Under the pieces are notes generated by a model. It saw only the letters and a list, made by a program, of their open reading frames with translations. It ran no database searches and had not been told where the DNA came from. A stretch of DNA of 64,000 bases from Cordyceps javanica (Eukaryota; Ascomycota; Sordariomycetes; Hypocreales; Cordycipitaceae): contig JAAECO010000004.1 of assembly GCA_036850795.1 (NCBI GenBank), positions 6,696,001-6,760,000 on the forward strand, given 5' to 3'. Made by a program: the position numbers and the translations under genes. Below, one piece after another: positions 12,163 through 23,144 of the stretch; within the stretch, counting starts at the first letter, position 1; each line of letters starts with the position of its first letter.

Positions 12163-13119
12163 ATGAATACCATGTCACCCACGGTGGCGACGGCGACCAG
12201 CCCTGCCAGCCGTGCTGCTACCAGCTGCGTGGTGGCGCCGCCGCCGGGCAGCGTCCTCTCATCGTCGGCCGCCTCGCCCGGCCGCGTGTCGAGAAAGTCT
12301 TCCTCTTCCAGCCGGCGGGCGGTTAGGAGCGACCGGGAATCCAGACGGACGCACAGCAAGTCGCCCTCCCCATCACTACTCCTGCCACCGCCGCCATCAT
12401 CATCCTTTCCCACGCCGCCCTCCCGCATCGTCTACGGTCCCGGCACCATTGTCCGCCTTCCCACGGAGCTCGGCCGCCTGCACCTGACGTCGCCGCTCAT
12501 CGTCGCCAGCCCCTCGCGCATGGCCACCGCCCGCCACGTCCAAGCTCTCATCCCCAACCTCGACTCGCGCATCCTCGATTCTGCCGTCGTCAACGTCAAG
12601 GCCCAGCTCGTCGACGACGCCGTCGAGAGGGTCACGGAGCGTGACTGCGTCATCAGCGTCGGCGGCTCCTCCGCCGTCGGCCTCGCCCGCGCCGTCAGCA
12701 TCCGCAAAGCCATACCTCACATCTGCATCCCCACCACCTACAGCGGCTCCGAAGTCCTCCACCTGTTCGACTGCGACGTCCCCATCTCCACCGGTCAGCC
12801 CGACGGCGGCGCCGCCAGTGCTGCTGCTTCGCGACGTCCCAGCAGCAGCCGCCACAGCATCGGCAGCCCTCCCAGCGATGGCAGGAGCCGCACGAGCGGC
12901 AGCAAGCACAGCTCCAGACACAGTGTTGTGAGCGTCGCCAGTCGAGATGCAAAGCAGCGAGTCAAACCCGCCGTCATCATATACGACGAGGAACTCACAG
13001 CCTCTGTCCCCAAACGCGTCTTCATTCCCGCCAATACCACCAGTCGTCAATCACGCTCAGCAGATGAGGCCCAAAGCCCTTCCTCCAAATGGAGCTTTAT
13101 GCAACTACCGGGAATATAA
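12163..13119 (+). CDS. Truncated iron-containing alcohol dehydrogenase / maleylacetate reductase-like protein
   Basis: A single exon of 318 aa. Residues about 1-85 are Ser/Pro/Arg-rich and look disordered. Residues about 88-195 match the N-terminal nucleotide-binding domain of the Fe-ADH/maleylacetate reductase family: start RIVYGPGTIVRLP, the GGSSAVGLARA dinucleotide loop, and IPTTYSGSE. A Ser/Arg-rich insertion of about 60 residues then interrupts the domain before the family's characteristic 'AVIIYDEELTASVP' strand. The protein stops about 35 residues later, so the helical C-terminal domain with the metal-binding histidines is absent. It is therefore probably not a working dehydrogenase. 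It could be a repurposed nucleotide-binding protein or a decaying gene. Another frame just downstream (VNHAQQM) vaguely resembles the start of the lost domain. Confidence 0.65.
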   Translation: MNTMSPTVATATSPASRAATSCVVAPPPGSVLSSSAASPGRVSRKSSSSSRRAVRSDRESRRTHSKSPSPSLLLPPPPSSSFPTPPSRIVYGPGTIVRLPTELGRLHLTSPLIVASPSRMATARHVQALIPNLDSRILDSAVVNVKAQLVDDAVERVTERDCVISVGGSSAVGLARAVSIRKAIPHICIPTTYSGSEVLHLFDCDVPISTGQPDGGAASAAASRRPSSSRHSIGSPPSDGRSRTSGSKHSSRHSVVSVASRDAKQRVKPAVIIYDEELTASVPKRVFIPANTTSRQSRSADEAQSPSSKWSFMQLPGI

Positions 13120-13454
13120 CGGCTCTATTCTCCATTTCTTTTTTCTTTCTTTTCCTTCTCAGTATGATTTCTTCTGTCTCACTTGGTCATCTGTTTCTGA
13201 ATAGCGCTGGAGCTTCGGTATTGAAAAAAGAATACGCGCCGAATTTTGTTATTGTGTTCTCATGTTCAAGAGCCAGTCCTACTATTTTCCTTTCTAAATA
13301 TCCTCAGTACAATCATATACAGTGGCGGCAAATGCAAAGAACCAAAATCTGAACTTTTGACAAAGAAAGAAAAGAAGCAGTCTATTGTCCGTATAGCGCC
13401 GTGGTATCGTATCTATTGTTAAAAGCATCCAACGTAGCAACAACTTTTCCCATT
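13120..13454. other. Intergenic between convergent genes
   Basis: 3' ends of the Fe-ADH-like gene and JIP5. T-rich after 13135. No gene is seen. Confidence 0.6.
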
Positions 13455-14838
13455 TTAGTCTAGGCCACTAAAGCCCATGATGCCATGCGCCCCCATGGGT
13501 CCAAGCTTGCTGTTCTTCATCTCTTTGCGCCGCTTTGCGCGCTGCTTCATCTCCTCTACACCATCCTCATCGTCACTGTCGTCCTCATCATCATCACTCT
13601 CGCTTTCAGCTGCTCTTTTCGAGGACTGCGTCTTGCCCGTGACTTCTTCATCATCATCGTCATCGTCGTCGCCGTCATCATCATCGTCATCATCATCATC
13701 TTCTTGGCCATCGTCTCCATTCTTGCCTGCCTGCAGCTCTGACAACTCCTCCCAGACCTTGACAGTTCGGCCACCAGCGCTGATTAGTCGGTTCTCGCAA
13801 TCAAACGACAGCGACACCACGGCATCCAGGTCGTCGTGTCTCAGGTTGATTGACCGGTCAACCTCACGGCTGACGAGATTCACCACTCTTAGGCTGCCGT
13901 CGCCGACGCCGCAGACAACCTTTTGCCCCAGGCCGAGTTCTTTCGGGACCGCAACAACGCAGTCGATGCTCTCGCCGCCGCCTTTACCGCCGTCAACAAT
14001 GATCCGTTCTTGCTGGTCGTCCCAGGAGCCTTTGTCCCAAAGTGTCAAAATGCCCGAGCCAGAACCAATCGCCATCATTCCGTTGCCTCTCATCTTCTTC
14101 GGACCCAGACCATGCACGAAGCAAGCGCCCAACAGCTCGTCCTCTTGGTCCTCGCTTCGGACGAGCACGCCACGACGCACATCCGTAACCGCCAGTGTTG
14201 TCCCCCCAGTGCTGACCCATTGTTTGGAGAAACCACTTGTGCTCTCCTCCGTCGGCGGTAGCGGTGTGATGGACGATACATAGTCAGCGTGAGGGAAGTG
14301 AGTCTGTGCTGGCTTCTTGCCGGGATGGCCATCGCGAAGATCGACAATGTGAAGTGCACCGGAGTCGGTTCCCAACAGCAAACTTTGCGGGTTTAGCACA
14401 TGCAGCAACGTCGGCGCATCGGCCTGTGTGGTTGTGGTCGGGATTGCCATTTTGGAAATGACTTTACCGTTCTCAGGGTCAAAGTGTTTAACGATTGCGT
14501 CCGTACCGGCCGAGTATATGGCTGCATCAATCAGTCAGTCGGATATCTTTCGGCCTCTAGCTCTTCGAAGACATACCACTGCCATCGTGGGAGTATGCCA
14601 GACAGCGACAGCTTCCCTTGTGCCGCCGAGTTTCCCACTTTGTTTCTAGATATCCTTTTCCATCGCTTAGAACGCTGGTATCCCCGTCTTCGCTTTCGTC
14701 AGTCGAAGAGCTGGGCGGCAAGCGAAACGTCTGTACATGGCCATTCGAGAGCCCAACAGTGAGCAACGGCTCAGAGGGATGTAGCGCAGTCGCAAACACA
14801 TCCGCGTGGAGCGGCAGCGTACAGAGGTTCTCAAACAT
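13455..14838 (-). CDS. JIP5: WD40-repeat protein JIP5 (ribosome biogenesis)
   Basis: Two exons (14838-14577 and 14521-13455; 55-bp intron GTATGT..TGCAG) encode 442 aa. It opens with MFENLCTLPLHADVFATALHPSEPL (first bases of the JIP5 N-terminus given only in part) and contains several WD-like blades ending in Ser-Ala-Gly or Val-Trp pairs. The C-terminal region is an extremely acidic run of Asp (about residues 345-370) followed by a lysine-rich tail with KLGPMGAHGIMGF, a signature end of fungal JIP5 proteins. In yeast, Jip5 is a nucleolar protein needed for 60S subunit assembly. It is a conserved housekeeping gene. The Asp tract accounts for the TCA/TCG repeats around 13575-13705. Confidence 0.93.
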
Positions 14839-15242
14839 GACGAAAATGGTATTACAGAAAGCTCCTCAAGTCAAAACACCTAGATACGAATTTCTAGGCG
14901 TGAACTCGTGATTATGACGGCAATTGGAAGGTTTGCTGCTCATAGCATAGTGGGAGTTGCTGCTTGCTTGCCTCGCCAGCTTTTTTTTTTCAACAGCCGA
15001 CCTTCGCTGCGGGCCGTCGTACTGTGTGAATACAGTGTGTTTTAATCGAGCACTGTGGTGCCACCTTCTAGCAAACGAGCTTCATTCAGCACTTGCAGCA
15101 ATCAGTCAAGAACTAGCAAAAATCGAAAATCGTCGCCCTTTTCGCTACATGAATACCAGAAACAAACAGTACCCAAGCTATTAGGATGCTTTGGAAGTGT
15201 GGAGCACAATGGTGGCTCATGTACCTTCAGATACTACTAGCT
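14839..15242. promoter_or_regulatory. Divergent promoter region, JIP5 / GH18 gene
   Basis: A 404-bp region separating the leftward JIP5 start from the rightward GH18 start. It holds no recognisable ORF. It should contain both promoters, but no clear TATA element is visible. Confidence 0.5.
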
Positions 15243-16458
15243 ATGGCTGCGGCATCAGGCTCACCGCGATGCATCATGTATTTGACCGGGTGGGCTTGAC
15301 ATCATCCGAGAAGCTGTGCAGCATTAATAGAATCTAGGCAGCACAATGTCATTCCCGAAGACAAAGAGCTCAAAGATGGTATATCCCATGTCATTCTCGC
15401 GTTCATGCGCTCTGAGACATTCAATATCGATTCGCCGTCTGATTTTCCACTCTTTACTTCTGTAAAAGAGGTACGCCAGAGCTTTCCAGCCACCACCAAG
15501 GTGTTGGTGGCAATTGGTGGATGGGGGGACTCAGCAGGGTTCGAAGAAGCCGCACAAGATGGGGCGAGCCGGGGCCGCTGGGCTAAAAACGTGAAGCGGA
15601 TGGTAGAGTCAACAGGCGCAGATGGCGTCGACATAGATTGGGAATATCCTGGGTAAGACCCTTGATCCTGCTGTAGGTTCAACTAAACAACGTTACAGTG
15701 GCAATCGTGACGACTACAAGACTGTCCCCAATGCTCAGCGCGAATGGGAAATTGACGCCTATCCACTACTCCTGCAAGCCATCCGAAAGACGCTAGGGCG
15801 AGACAAGATCCTTTCAATCGCCGTGCCGGGACTAGAGCGCGACTTAATGGCATTTACAGATGCCACAGTACCAAAAATTGCGGAGAGTGTTGATTTTGTC
15901 AATATTATGACATACGATCTCATCAATCGCCGAGATACAGCAGTACAGCACCATAGTGGGATAGCGGACTCGAGAGCATCCGTGCAACGATACCTCGACC
16001 GAGGTTTGCCCAGGTCAAAGGCCAACTTTGGACTTGGATACTATGTCAAATGGGTCATGACAGAAGAATGTAGGAAAGGGGAGGTTCTAGGATGCCCAAC
16101 ACAGTTACTGGAAGACCCGGAAACGGGCGAAGACCTTGGCAGAACAGCTGCCTTCAGTTGGCATGATACGGTGCCTAGTGAAGTCGCCGAGTCATTTGCA
16201 AGGGCTCTTAGCGATGGCGAGTACTTTGAGGACGGCAGCTACGGATACTGGGATGAGCGTGAACGTCGTTGGTGGACATTCGACACCGTGGGGGTCATTG
16301 AGCAGAAGATGAAGGAGCTGGTGGGATCCATGAGGCTTGGTGGGGTTTTCGCATGGGGTCTGGGCGAGGATGCGCCCGGCTTTACAAGACTGACGGCGAC
16401 GGTCCATGGTGTGCGTGCTTTACAGGGTTTGTCTGGCGGTGGAAAGGATGAGCTGTGA
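15243..16458 (+). CDS. GH18 chitinase-like glycoside hydrolase
   Basis: Three exons (15243-15289, 15338-15652 and 15699-16458) encode 373 aa. The first exon was recovered from the sequence: it encodes 15 residues ending CIMYLTG and joins in frame to QHNVIP. The GH18 catalytic motif DGVDIDWEYPG (DxxDxDxE, with Glu as acid/base) is at the end of exon 2. The SIGGW-like strand appears as VAIGGWGDSAGF, and a late barrel strand GGVFAWGLGEDAPG is present. Enzymes of this family cleave beta-1,4-GlcNAc linkages with substrate assistance. There is no signal peptide and no chitin-binding domain, so it may act inside the cell, be secreted unconventionally, or be a lectin-like relative. All key acidic residues are present, so activity is plausible. 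Confidence 0.9.
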
Positions 16459-17523
16459 AGACTTGTGACTGGAAGACTGGGTGCGAGGCAAAGTTCTATA
16501 CTGATTCTAGGTATCATTTTACGAGCTAGTCTCCTTTTGAAGGGACTGCACACAGTCAAGGATCTACTTACTTATCAGACATCGAGTCAGGAGGCCACAT
16601 GCAACATGCATTTCGCGAAAGGTCTTTTTGCAACTCTTGGAAACCGATTCTTGGCACACCACGTGGATGAGCTGAAAATTGAAACGTCAAGCTTAATTTT
16701 GAGTAGTAAATTTCGCGAGCTTATCGTGTTGATTAAACAGGGTTGGTGTTGAGGGAGTAATTACATCATGTATTCTACATCTAGTTGCCCGCAAATCATC
16801 GACGGCAATTCAGACACGCTGCCGCCACTCCGAAGCCATTGTCCCACCTCTCCACGCACACTTGGTCGATATGGTCAAGCCACAAGCGGGCCACCAGGCC
16901 AGATGTTCATGTGCCGAGGGAAGCCTGTATCAGTTGACTTTTCGAGAACAGGAACTGGAGATTACAGAGAAAAGGCAAACAACACGCCGCTGCCCGCTCA
17001 CATCAATGACTACGTCGGTGAAACCAGCAAGGTCCAAGGGCCCAGGGGAGGACAGCGTCCTTGCGCACAGCGTTCCACTTGTAACAAGGGAACAGGGAGT
17101 GAAAGTCGGCAGGTAGACAAATTCATCGCCGCGGGCATTTTGGAAGAGGGCTTAGCAGAGTCCGATTCCCCATAGGATCGGCTTCTGCTGCCCGAAAGTA
17201 ACCCGAAGGGCTCCCGCGCTTGCTTGATGGTTCCACCGAAACTATATTCGCAAAGCTAGACCGGGCCGCCAAGCTGTGAAGCCACCTCACGGGGGCTGGG
17301 CCAGAGCTGGTTGCATCCACGCTTGCATCTCTTGCCAGATGATGAACATGCGTGCGCCGTTGAGCCGAGACCGGTGGATCGCTCGTGGAATAAGTAGCTG
17401 AGCCGTTGCCCTCCCCCGTGTGCCCTCGAGACTTCCACAGCGAGAAACCGGCCCTCCCTCCCGTCGCAGCAGTCCAACCTCCCCCCCAGCGGCGAAAGTA
17501 TATATAACCAACTCTCACCAACC
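16459..17523. promoter_or_regulatory. Intergenic; TATA element close to the GDPD start
   Basis: No gene is recognised. The only clear signal is TATATATA at 17499-17506, just 18-25 bp upstream of the next gene's ATG. A CT-rich segment (17410-17485) lies before it. Confidence 0.5.
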
Positions 17524-18765
17524 ATGCACGTCACCAACACCTTCCTGGCGGCCTTGGCGGCCGTTGGTCAGGTCTCTGCCGCGCCCTGTTCGCCGTGGGC
17601 GGTGCAGCCCATCAAGAAGATTGAGCTCGGCCCGCGCCCCTACTACCTCGTCGAGAGCCTCTCGGCCGGCCCCCTCAAGAAGAAGCTCGCGTCGTGCACC
17701 GAGATGGACATGAAGCCGAGCACCTGGTCGATCGGGCACCGCGGCGGCGGCACGCTGCTGATCCCCGAGGAGTCGCGCGAGTCCATCCTGGCGGGCGCGC
17801 GCATGGGCGCCGGCATCCAGGAGTGCGACGTGACCTTTACCAAGGACCGCGGGCTGGTCTGCCGCCACAGCCAGTGCGACCTGCACACGACCACCAACAT
17901 TGTCGCCGTGCCCGAGCTCAACGCCAAGTGCCGGACGCCGTTCCGTCCCGCGGCCGACGGCCGGCCCGCGGCGGCCGAGTGCTGCACGAGCGACATCACC
18001 CTCGCCGAGTACAAGACGCTGTGCGCCAAGATGGACGGCTTCAACGCGTCGGCCACGACGCCGGCCGACTACCTGCATGGCACTCCGTCCTGGCGCTCCG
18101 ACCTGTACGCCAGCTGCGCGCGGGTCATGACGCTGCAAGAGCACGTCACGCTCGTCCGCTCCCTGGGGCTCCAGTTCACCCCCGAGATCAAGACGCCCAT
18201 GGTGCCCATGCCCTTCCAGGGCAACTACACGCAGGAAATGTTCGCGCAGCAAATCATCGACACGCTCCGGGCCGGCGGCGTCGCACCCGCCGACGTCTTC
18301 GTGCAGAGCTTCCTCTACTCGGACATTCAGTACCTGCTCGCGCGCGAGCCCGCGTTTGGCCGGCAGGCCGTCTTCCTGCTGGACTCGCCGGCGCCCGGGA
18401 CGGTCGAGGCGTCCATCGCGAACCTCACCGGGTACGCCCGGGACGGCGTCAAGATTGTCGCGCCGCCGCTCGGCGTCCTCGTCGAGGCCGACGGCGGCCG
18501 CATCGTCCCCAGCCGGTACGCCGTCAGGGCCAAGGAGCTCGGCCTCCAGATCATCACCTGGTCGCTGGAGCGCTCGCCGCCCGTCGCCCAGATCAAGGCC
18601 GACGGCGACTTCTACTACAACAGCGTCAGAGACCTCCTCAAGACGGACGGCGATGTCTACACCGTCCTCGATGTCCTCTGGCAGCAGGTGGGCGTCCTCG
18701 GCGTCTTTTCCGATTGGAGCGCCACTGCCACCTTTTATGCCAACTGCTTCGGCATCGGCATCTAG
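17524..18765 (+). CDS. Secreted glycerophosphodiester phosphodiesterase (GDPD, GlpQ-like)
   Basis: A single exon of 413 aa. An N-terminal signal peptide (MHVTNTFLAALAAVGQVSA, cleavage probably after about residue 19-20) sends it to the secretory path. The GDPD catalytic core is visible: SIGHRGGG with the first catalytic His (about residue 74), a metal-binding pair in QECDV (about 99-103), the second His in VCRHSQCDL, and the metal-binding Glu in FTPEIKT. GDPD enzymes hydrolyse glycerophosphodiesters to glycerol-3-phosphate and an alcohol, so this is probably a phosphate- or lipid-scavenging extracellular enzyme. Nine or more cysteines suit an oxidised, secreted protein. The gene is intronless with a very high G+C third position, like the monooxygenase at 5560. 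The final Cys-containing tail is unusual. Confidence 0.9.
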   Translation: MHVTNTFLAALAAVGQVSAAPCSPWAVQPIKKIELGPRPYYLVESLSAGPLKKKLASCTEMDMKPSTWSIGHRGGGTLLIPEESRESILAGARMGAGIQECDVTFTKDRGLVCRHSQCDLHTTTNIVAVPELNAKCRTPFRPAADGRPAAAECCTSDITLAEYKTLCAKMDGFNASATTPADYLHGTPSWRSDLYASCARVMTLQEHVTLVRSLGLQFTPEIKTPMVPMPFQGNYTQEMFAQQIIDTLRAGGVAPADVFVQSFLYSDIQYLLAREPAFGRQAVFLLDSPAPGTVEASIANLTGYARDGVKIVAPPLGVLVEADGGRIVPSRYAVRAKELGLQIITWSLERSPPVAQIKADGDFYYNSVRDLLKTDGDVYTVLDVLWQQVGVLGVFSDWSATATFYANCFGIGI

Positions 18766-19571
18766 TCATTATGGTGTGCCTGAAACGACAGCACGAATGA
18801 ACATATACGAGCTTTTTCTCCACGTTCGAGAGAGTATCTCGACAATATGAACGGCAAGGGTTTAGATTTAGATGCCCAGGTGCAATTTTTTTTCTAGAGG
18901 GCTTGCTTCATTCAATACAAGTAATCGCTCTCGCAGAAACTCCAGGCCGTGTTCCACGCTGGCAAACGCAAGGTTAAACTTGTTCATGGCCTCTTTCCAA
19001 CGCTGGGCCGAGATTCAAGCGCCCTCTTCCGTGTAATTGGTTGGAACTATGCTGCTCATGCTAGGGGGTGGATGGGATGCGCCAGGTGGGATACGTCATG
19101 TAAAATACTCTCGTTTTACGGGGTATATATACATACATATACATATATATATATATATATTTAAAAGAAACAATCGAATCTCTACAGGCGAGTCACTGAA
19201 AATACACCTTTGATTGAATAAACTAAAAGCGCATGTACTGATTGGCCGGTAATATTCGTGTAGCGTTGAAATCATACAGGTTTGACATACATGGAGACGT
19301 CAAGACAAAGGGAAATACTACCAAAAATGTACTGAAAAATGTACCAAAATTTGACCAGATTTGAACAAGAAAAAAAACAACCAACAATATTCGACCCTTA
19401 CTCCTGGCGCTTGGCTTTTGAATAACAAGAAGAAGCGCTTAGCAAAGCAGTAGTGGCACGTACTGCACTCGATCGACTTGGGAGCGTGTAAAAATGACCA
19501 ACATGAACGAAACCTGCTTTCAACCCCTCGGTCGAGCCCTCTTCCCCCTCTTCCCTTGCTTCGTCTCCTGC
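18766..19571. other. Intergenic between convergent genes
   Basis: No gene is recognised. AT-rich, with an alternating AT microsatellite at 19123-19161. Confidence 0.6.
19123..19161. repeat. AT/ACAT dinucleotide microsatellite
   Basis: Alternating TA/CATA units merge into an uninterrupted AT run that ends in TTTAAA. This is ordinary slippage-prone sequence in the 3' flank of the GDPD gene. Confidence 0.9.
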
Positions 19572-20385
19572 CTAGACGTACACACGACGCGAGTGGTGGC
19601 TGTGACGGCTATAGTGGGAGCCGTTGGAGCGGGAGCGGGAGCGGTGGCTGTGCCGGCTGGAGTGGTGGTGGTGGTGGCGCCTGCGCTCGCGGCGGTCGTC
19701 GGCGGCGCTGAAGTGGTCGCCGTGCATGAAGGCGGCAAAGGCGGTCCAGGCGAAGAAGACGGTGTTCATGATGGCAAAGGCCCAGACGGCCTTGAGCATG
19801 CTGCAGGGGCCCGAGGGGCTCCAGGCGAGGGCGCGAAAGTTGCCGCCGAGCTGGTTGGTCCAGAGGCCACGGGGGCCCGGGTCGGCGGAGCACGAGGCGA
19901 AGCGGATGTTGCGCAGGTAGTAGATGCCGGCGATGAGGGCGCCGACGATGGCGATGTCGATGACGGAGACGAAGAAAGCGTTGGCCGAGGAGCGGTGGTA
20001 GCTGAAGAGGGTGAAGAGGGCCCAGGCGAGGGCGAGGACGGAGACGATGAAGAGGATGAGGATCGAGGTCGGGGCGAGGACGTTGCCCTGGACAAACTTG
20101 TCGACGAACCAGGAGAGCATGCCCATCATGATGATCTGTCGGCGCGCGAGATGTTAGCGGGAGGGTTTTTTTTCTTTTTCTTGTTTTTTTTTATAATTTG
20201 GTTCTGGTCCGAGAGAGGGGAGCGAAGAGGGCGTATTGGTGGCAGTCGTCGCAAGACGAGCGACTTGGACAACTCGCGCCCCCGCGCTTTGCGATGGATG
20301 CGCCGGGACTTTGAATAAGAGATGGACGTACCAAGGTGATAATTTGCGATATACGCGTGCACACAAAAACGAGGGCGAAAATCAT
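19572..20385 (-). CDS. MARVEL-like four-helix membrane protein with His/Ser/Arg-rich tail
   Basis: Two exons: 20385-20332 (18 codons) and 20135-19572, with a 196-bp intron (GTACGT..CGACAG), encode 205 aa. An in-frame stop just upstream fixes the start. Hydrophobicity shows four transmembrane helices: the first straddles the exon junction, and the others end near YHRSSANAFF, YYLRNIRF and AFAAFMHGDHF. A short loop contains CSADPGPRGLW. The C-terminal 45 residues are basic and low complexity (RRERRRHHHHH, then RSRSRS-type repeats) and face the cytoplasm in this topology. MARVEL-type proteins shape or organise membrane patches such as eisosome or septal domains; no specific role can be assigned. 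A second MARVEL-like gene lies at 26073 on the same strand. Confidence 0.8.
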
Positions 20386-22745
20386 CTTGGGCGATTTTGG
20401 TATTATTCACCAGGCAGAGAGGTGTGTGAGTGGGTGGTGGGGGGTAGAGAAGGAGGCCAATACGGCGCGGGCCGCAAGCTGAGGCTATCTCGTCAGAGGC
20501 AGAATGACTTGCGATGAAGAGCTTATAATGAACGGTTATTGGCCTTCTTGGGGGCGTTTATGACCTCGGACGGGAATGCGGCGCAACTTGGGAATGTTGA
20601 TGCAAGGAGGAAGAGAATAGACAATGTAAATAGAAACCGGGTGGTTGCGATTGCATGGGAGGCGCGCACGTAATGAATAACCTTGAGAAAGATGGCTGGG
20701 GGTAAGGTGGGCTTTTTTTTTGTCGCAGAGGATTTCGTGCATATATTATCCGGGAGGCTGGGAGTTGATGAGAGCGACAGAGCGAGAGAGAGAGACCAGG
20801 GACCAGGGACCTGGGACCAGGGGGTGGGTTGGCCAGGACGCACCCAAGCACAACACGCACACTCAACGACGAACCGTGCGTGGCTTGTTGCAGGGCAAGA
20901 AAAAAAAAGCATTGGTCGTATTTTGTCATGATGCTGGTTATATTATGGGGAATTATACGCGTAGAATCATGGAACGCATAACGAATGAATCTCGACAACC
21001 TCGTACATGGGTCTCGGGTAAGGTACTTGACTGGGTGGCATAGCATGGTGGGTGTTGACGTGCAGCCTCAGTGCAGGAAGCCACTATAAGTAACTACTAC
21101 TAGGTAGGTACCTGTGCTGAGCAAGGTACGGAGTACGGAGTACTACAACAGCACTGGCTGGTGACTGGCTGACCCGCTGGCTGGCTGCATCGAGTCTTGT
21201 TCAGCTGCGCTATTATTATTTTTTGCTTCTTGGTGCCAAGACCATGTGTGCATGTGTCCCGACGGGCTGGGCCAACTTCTTTTTTGTTCTCCATCGACGA
21301 TTTAATAACCATCGAGATGATTGTCTCAAAGGCTCTTTGCCGTCTACTACCAGACCACTGAGCAGTTGTCATGGTAAGGCTTCCGGCGGGCGGCGTCCCT
21401 TTGGGCAAAGACGCAAAGCAAACCGTTTGACTGCAGCGGCACTGCGCATGGACAAAAGAGCCAATAAATAAAAATAAATAAAAAGAAGAGAGGGGAGGGA
21501 AAAAATGTCAAGAGAGTAAACAACGCAGTGAAAGAGCAGAAAATAACAAGACAAACAGATGAAATAAACAAATAGCATGAAATAATATAACCATAATTTG
21601 TATACGTAAAGATGCATGCAAGGCAGCTAGCTACTTATCCCCAGCAAATATACAAATAAACCCTGCAATTGAAATTGAGGTGACGTCAACTGGACAGTGG
21701 AGCTCGGCCAGCTGCTGCCGCGAAACCTTGTTCTATCCAGCGAGCTTGTCAAGGTAAACCCATGTCAGTATCATTATACCCGCCCCAATACGGGCGCCAC
21801 GCACACCAAGACTTTTCGAATCGGAGCTGGAGGCGAGTTGATCGAGTAAACGGAATACTTACTGAGTACGCAATACTCGGGCGACGTGCTTCGGAAAAAA
21901 TCGAAATGCCTCCGGGTTGCCATCATCCATCCTCCCACTTCCACGCCGTTTGCCCGGCATTTGTGAAAGCATCACTGCCAACACGTACACTCCGCAACAG
22001 CACGCCATGATTCAACAGCCGGAACATTCACCAATGCCAGTCGCAGCATCCTCATCAACATGATGATTAACAGAGAAAAATGGCATCAACAGTGGCGGTA
22101 GCACGCACAACAATAACGCAGAAACAGCACCAACATGAACCGCACCAGCATGGACCCTGAACAAGCCAACAATATTCACCAACATCGGCACTGTCCTGGC
22201 AGCCCGCATTTCCATCATCTTACTGATACGCTGGGAGAAACACTACTTGGAGGGGGCAAACAGCCGCCGGCGCCGCCCAAGCCAACCCGCATTGCTGTTG
22301 CCAATACCGAGACGGCGGAGCGGACACCAACCTCGGACAAACGCGGCCAATATTCTCCTCGTCGTCAGTCCGAAGCACGAGACAGCTCACAGCCATGCCG
22401 GGGTATATAAACCTGCAAGCGCTGGCCAGAAATGTGTGACCTTCTCGCAAAAACACACACTGGTGACCTGTAAATTCGGTGTCCCGGACCTCGATCCCGC
22501 CGCCGAGTGAGGTTATTCATAGCATAGCCAGCTCGTGAGCTGCCAAGAGAGAGACCGTATGAGCGACCAAAATTTAGCCGACATGAAACTGGTTGACCTT
22601 GCCCATCCGTAATAAACACGCAGCATTGCAGTCCTTGATTTGCATTTCTTCATTTGGCAGCAAGACTAAATAAAAAAGAATAGTGTTACCTGGAATACGT
22701 ATACACACAAAAGCGGCCTTTTCCCCGGACAAACTTTGCCCCTTA
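20386..22745. other. Gene-poor stretch, nothing recognised
   Basis: A 2.36-kb stretch without a convincing gene. It contains overlapping copies of TACGGAGTA at 21127-21142, a short imperfect GGGACCA direct repeat around 20794-20822, and an A/T-rich section at 21465-21660. ORFs here are short and not protein-like. Confidence 0.5.
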
Positions 22746-23144
22746 TTACTTCGTCTTGAGCAGCGCCTGCTTCTCCGCAATCACCCTGCCGACCCTCCCC
22801 CACGCGCCGATGCCCTCGACGAAGACGCTCAGCGACCACTTCCACCAGACGGCGGACCAGCGCGGGACGCCGTGCCGGCGCAGCCGCAGCCGGTCAAACA
22901 GCAGCACCTCGGCGGCGTGGGCCGCCGCCAGCCAGAAGACGACGTTGCGCGCGACCCAGAGGAAGGCCTCGGGCCCGCCGGGAAAGTACCGCTCGAGGAG
23001 CGCCCAGAGCCCGCTGCCGGGCACCGCCCACCGCGAGGCGACGCCGGCGGCGTACAGCGCGAGCGTCCCGCCGGCGGCGAGCCACTCGCCCGTGGCCCGC
23101 GGCCAGACGTACTCGGTGATTTGGACGGGTGTGGTGGGCGCCAT
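22746..23144 (-). CDS. Small integral membrane protein (possibly TMEM254/DUF4499-like)
   Basis: A single exon of 132 aa, starting at the ATG at 23144 (MAPTTPVQITEYVW); the longer ORF upstream is leader. Three hydrophobic segments are visible (around LAAGGTLALYAAGV, FLWVARNVVFWLAAAHAAEVLL and WWKWSLSVFVEGIGAW), with a basic loop RLRLRRHGVPRWSAVWW between the second and third. The His-Ala-Ala-Glu helix followed by a basic loop and a Trp-rich helix resembles the TMEM254/DUF4499 family. I am not certain of that assignment. The gene is GC-rich and intronless, as are several neighbours. Coding potential is good, function unknown. Confidence 0.65.
   Translation of the reverse strand: MAPTTPVQITEYVWPRATGEWLAAGGTLALYAAGVASRWAVPGSGLWALLERYFPGGPEAFLWVARNVVFWLAAAHAAEVLLFDRLRLRRHGVPRWSAVWWKWSLSVFVEGIGAWGRVGRVIAEKQALLKTK

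Noticed and set aside
11667..12326. Proline-rich 219-codon ORF before the Fe-ADH-like gene
   Set aside because: Its composition follows from a C/T-rich leader, and it overlaps the N-terminus of the supported gene in another frame.
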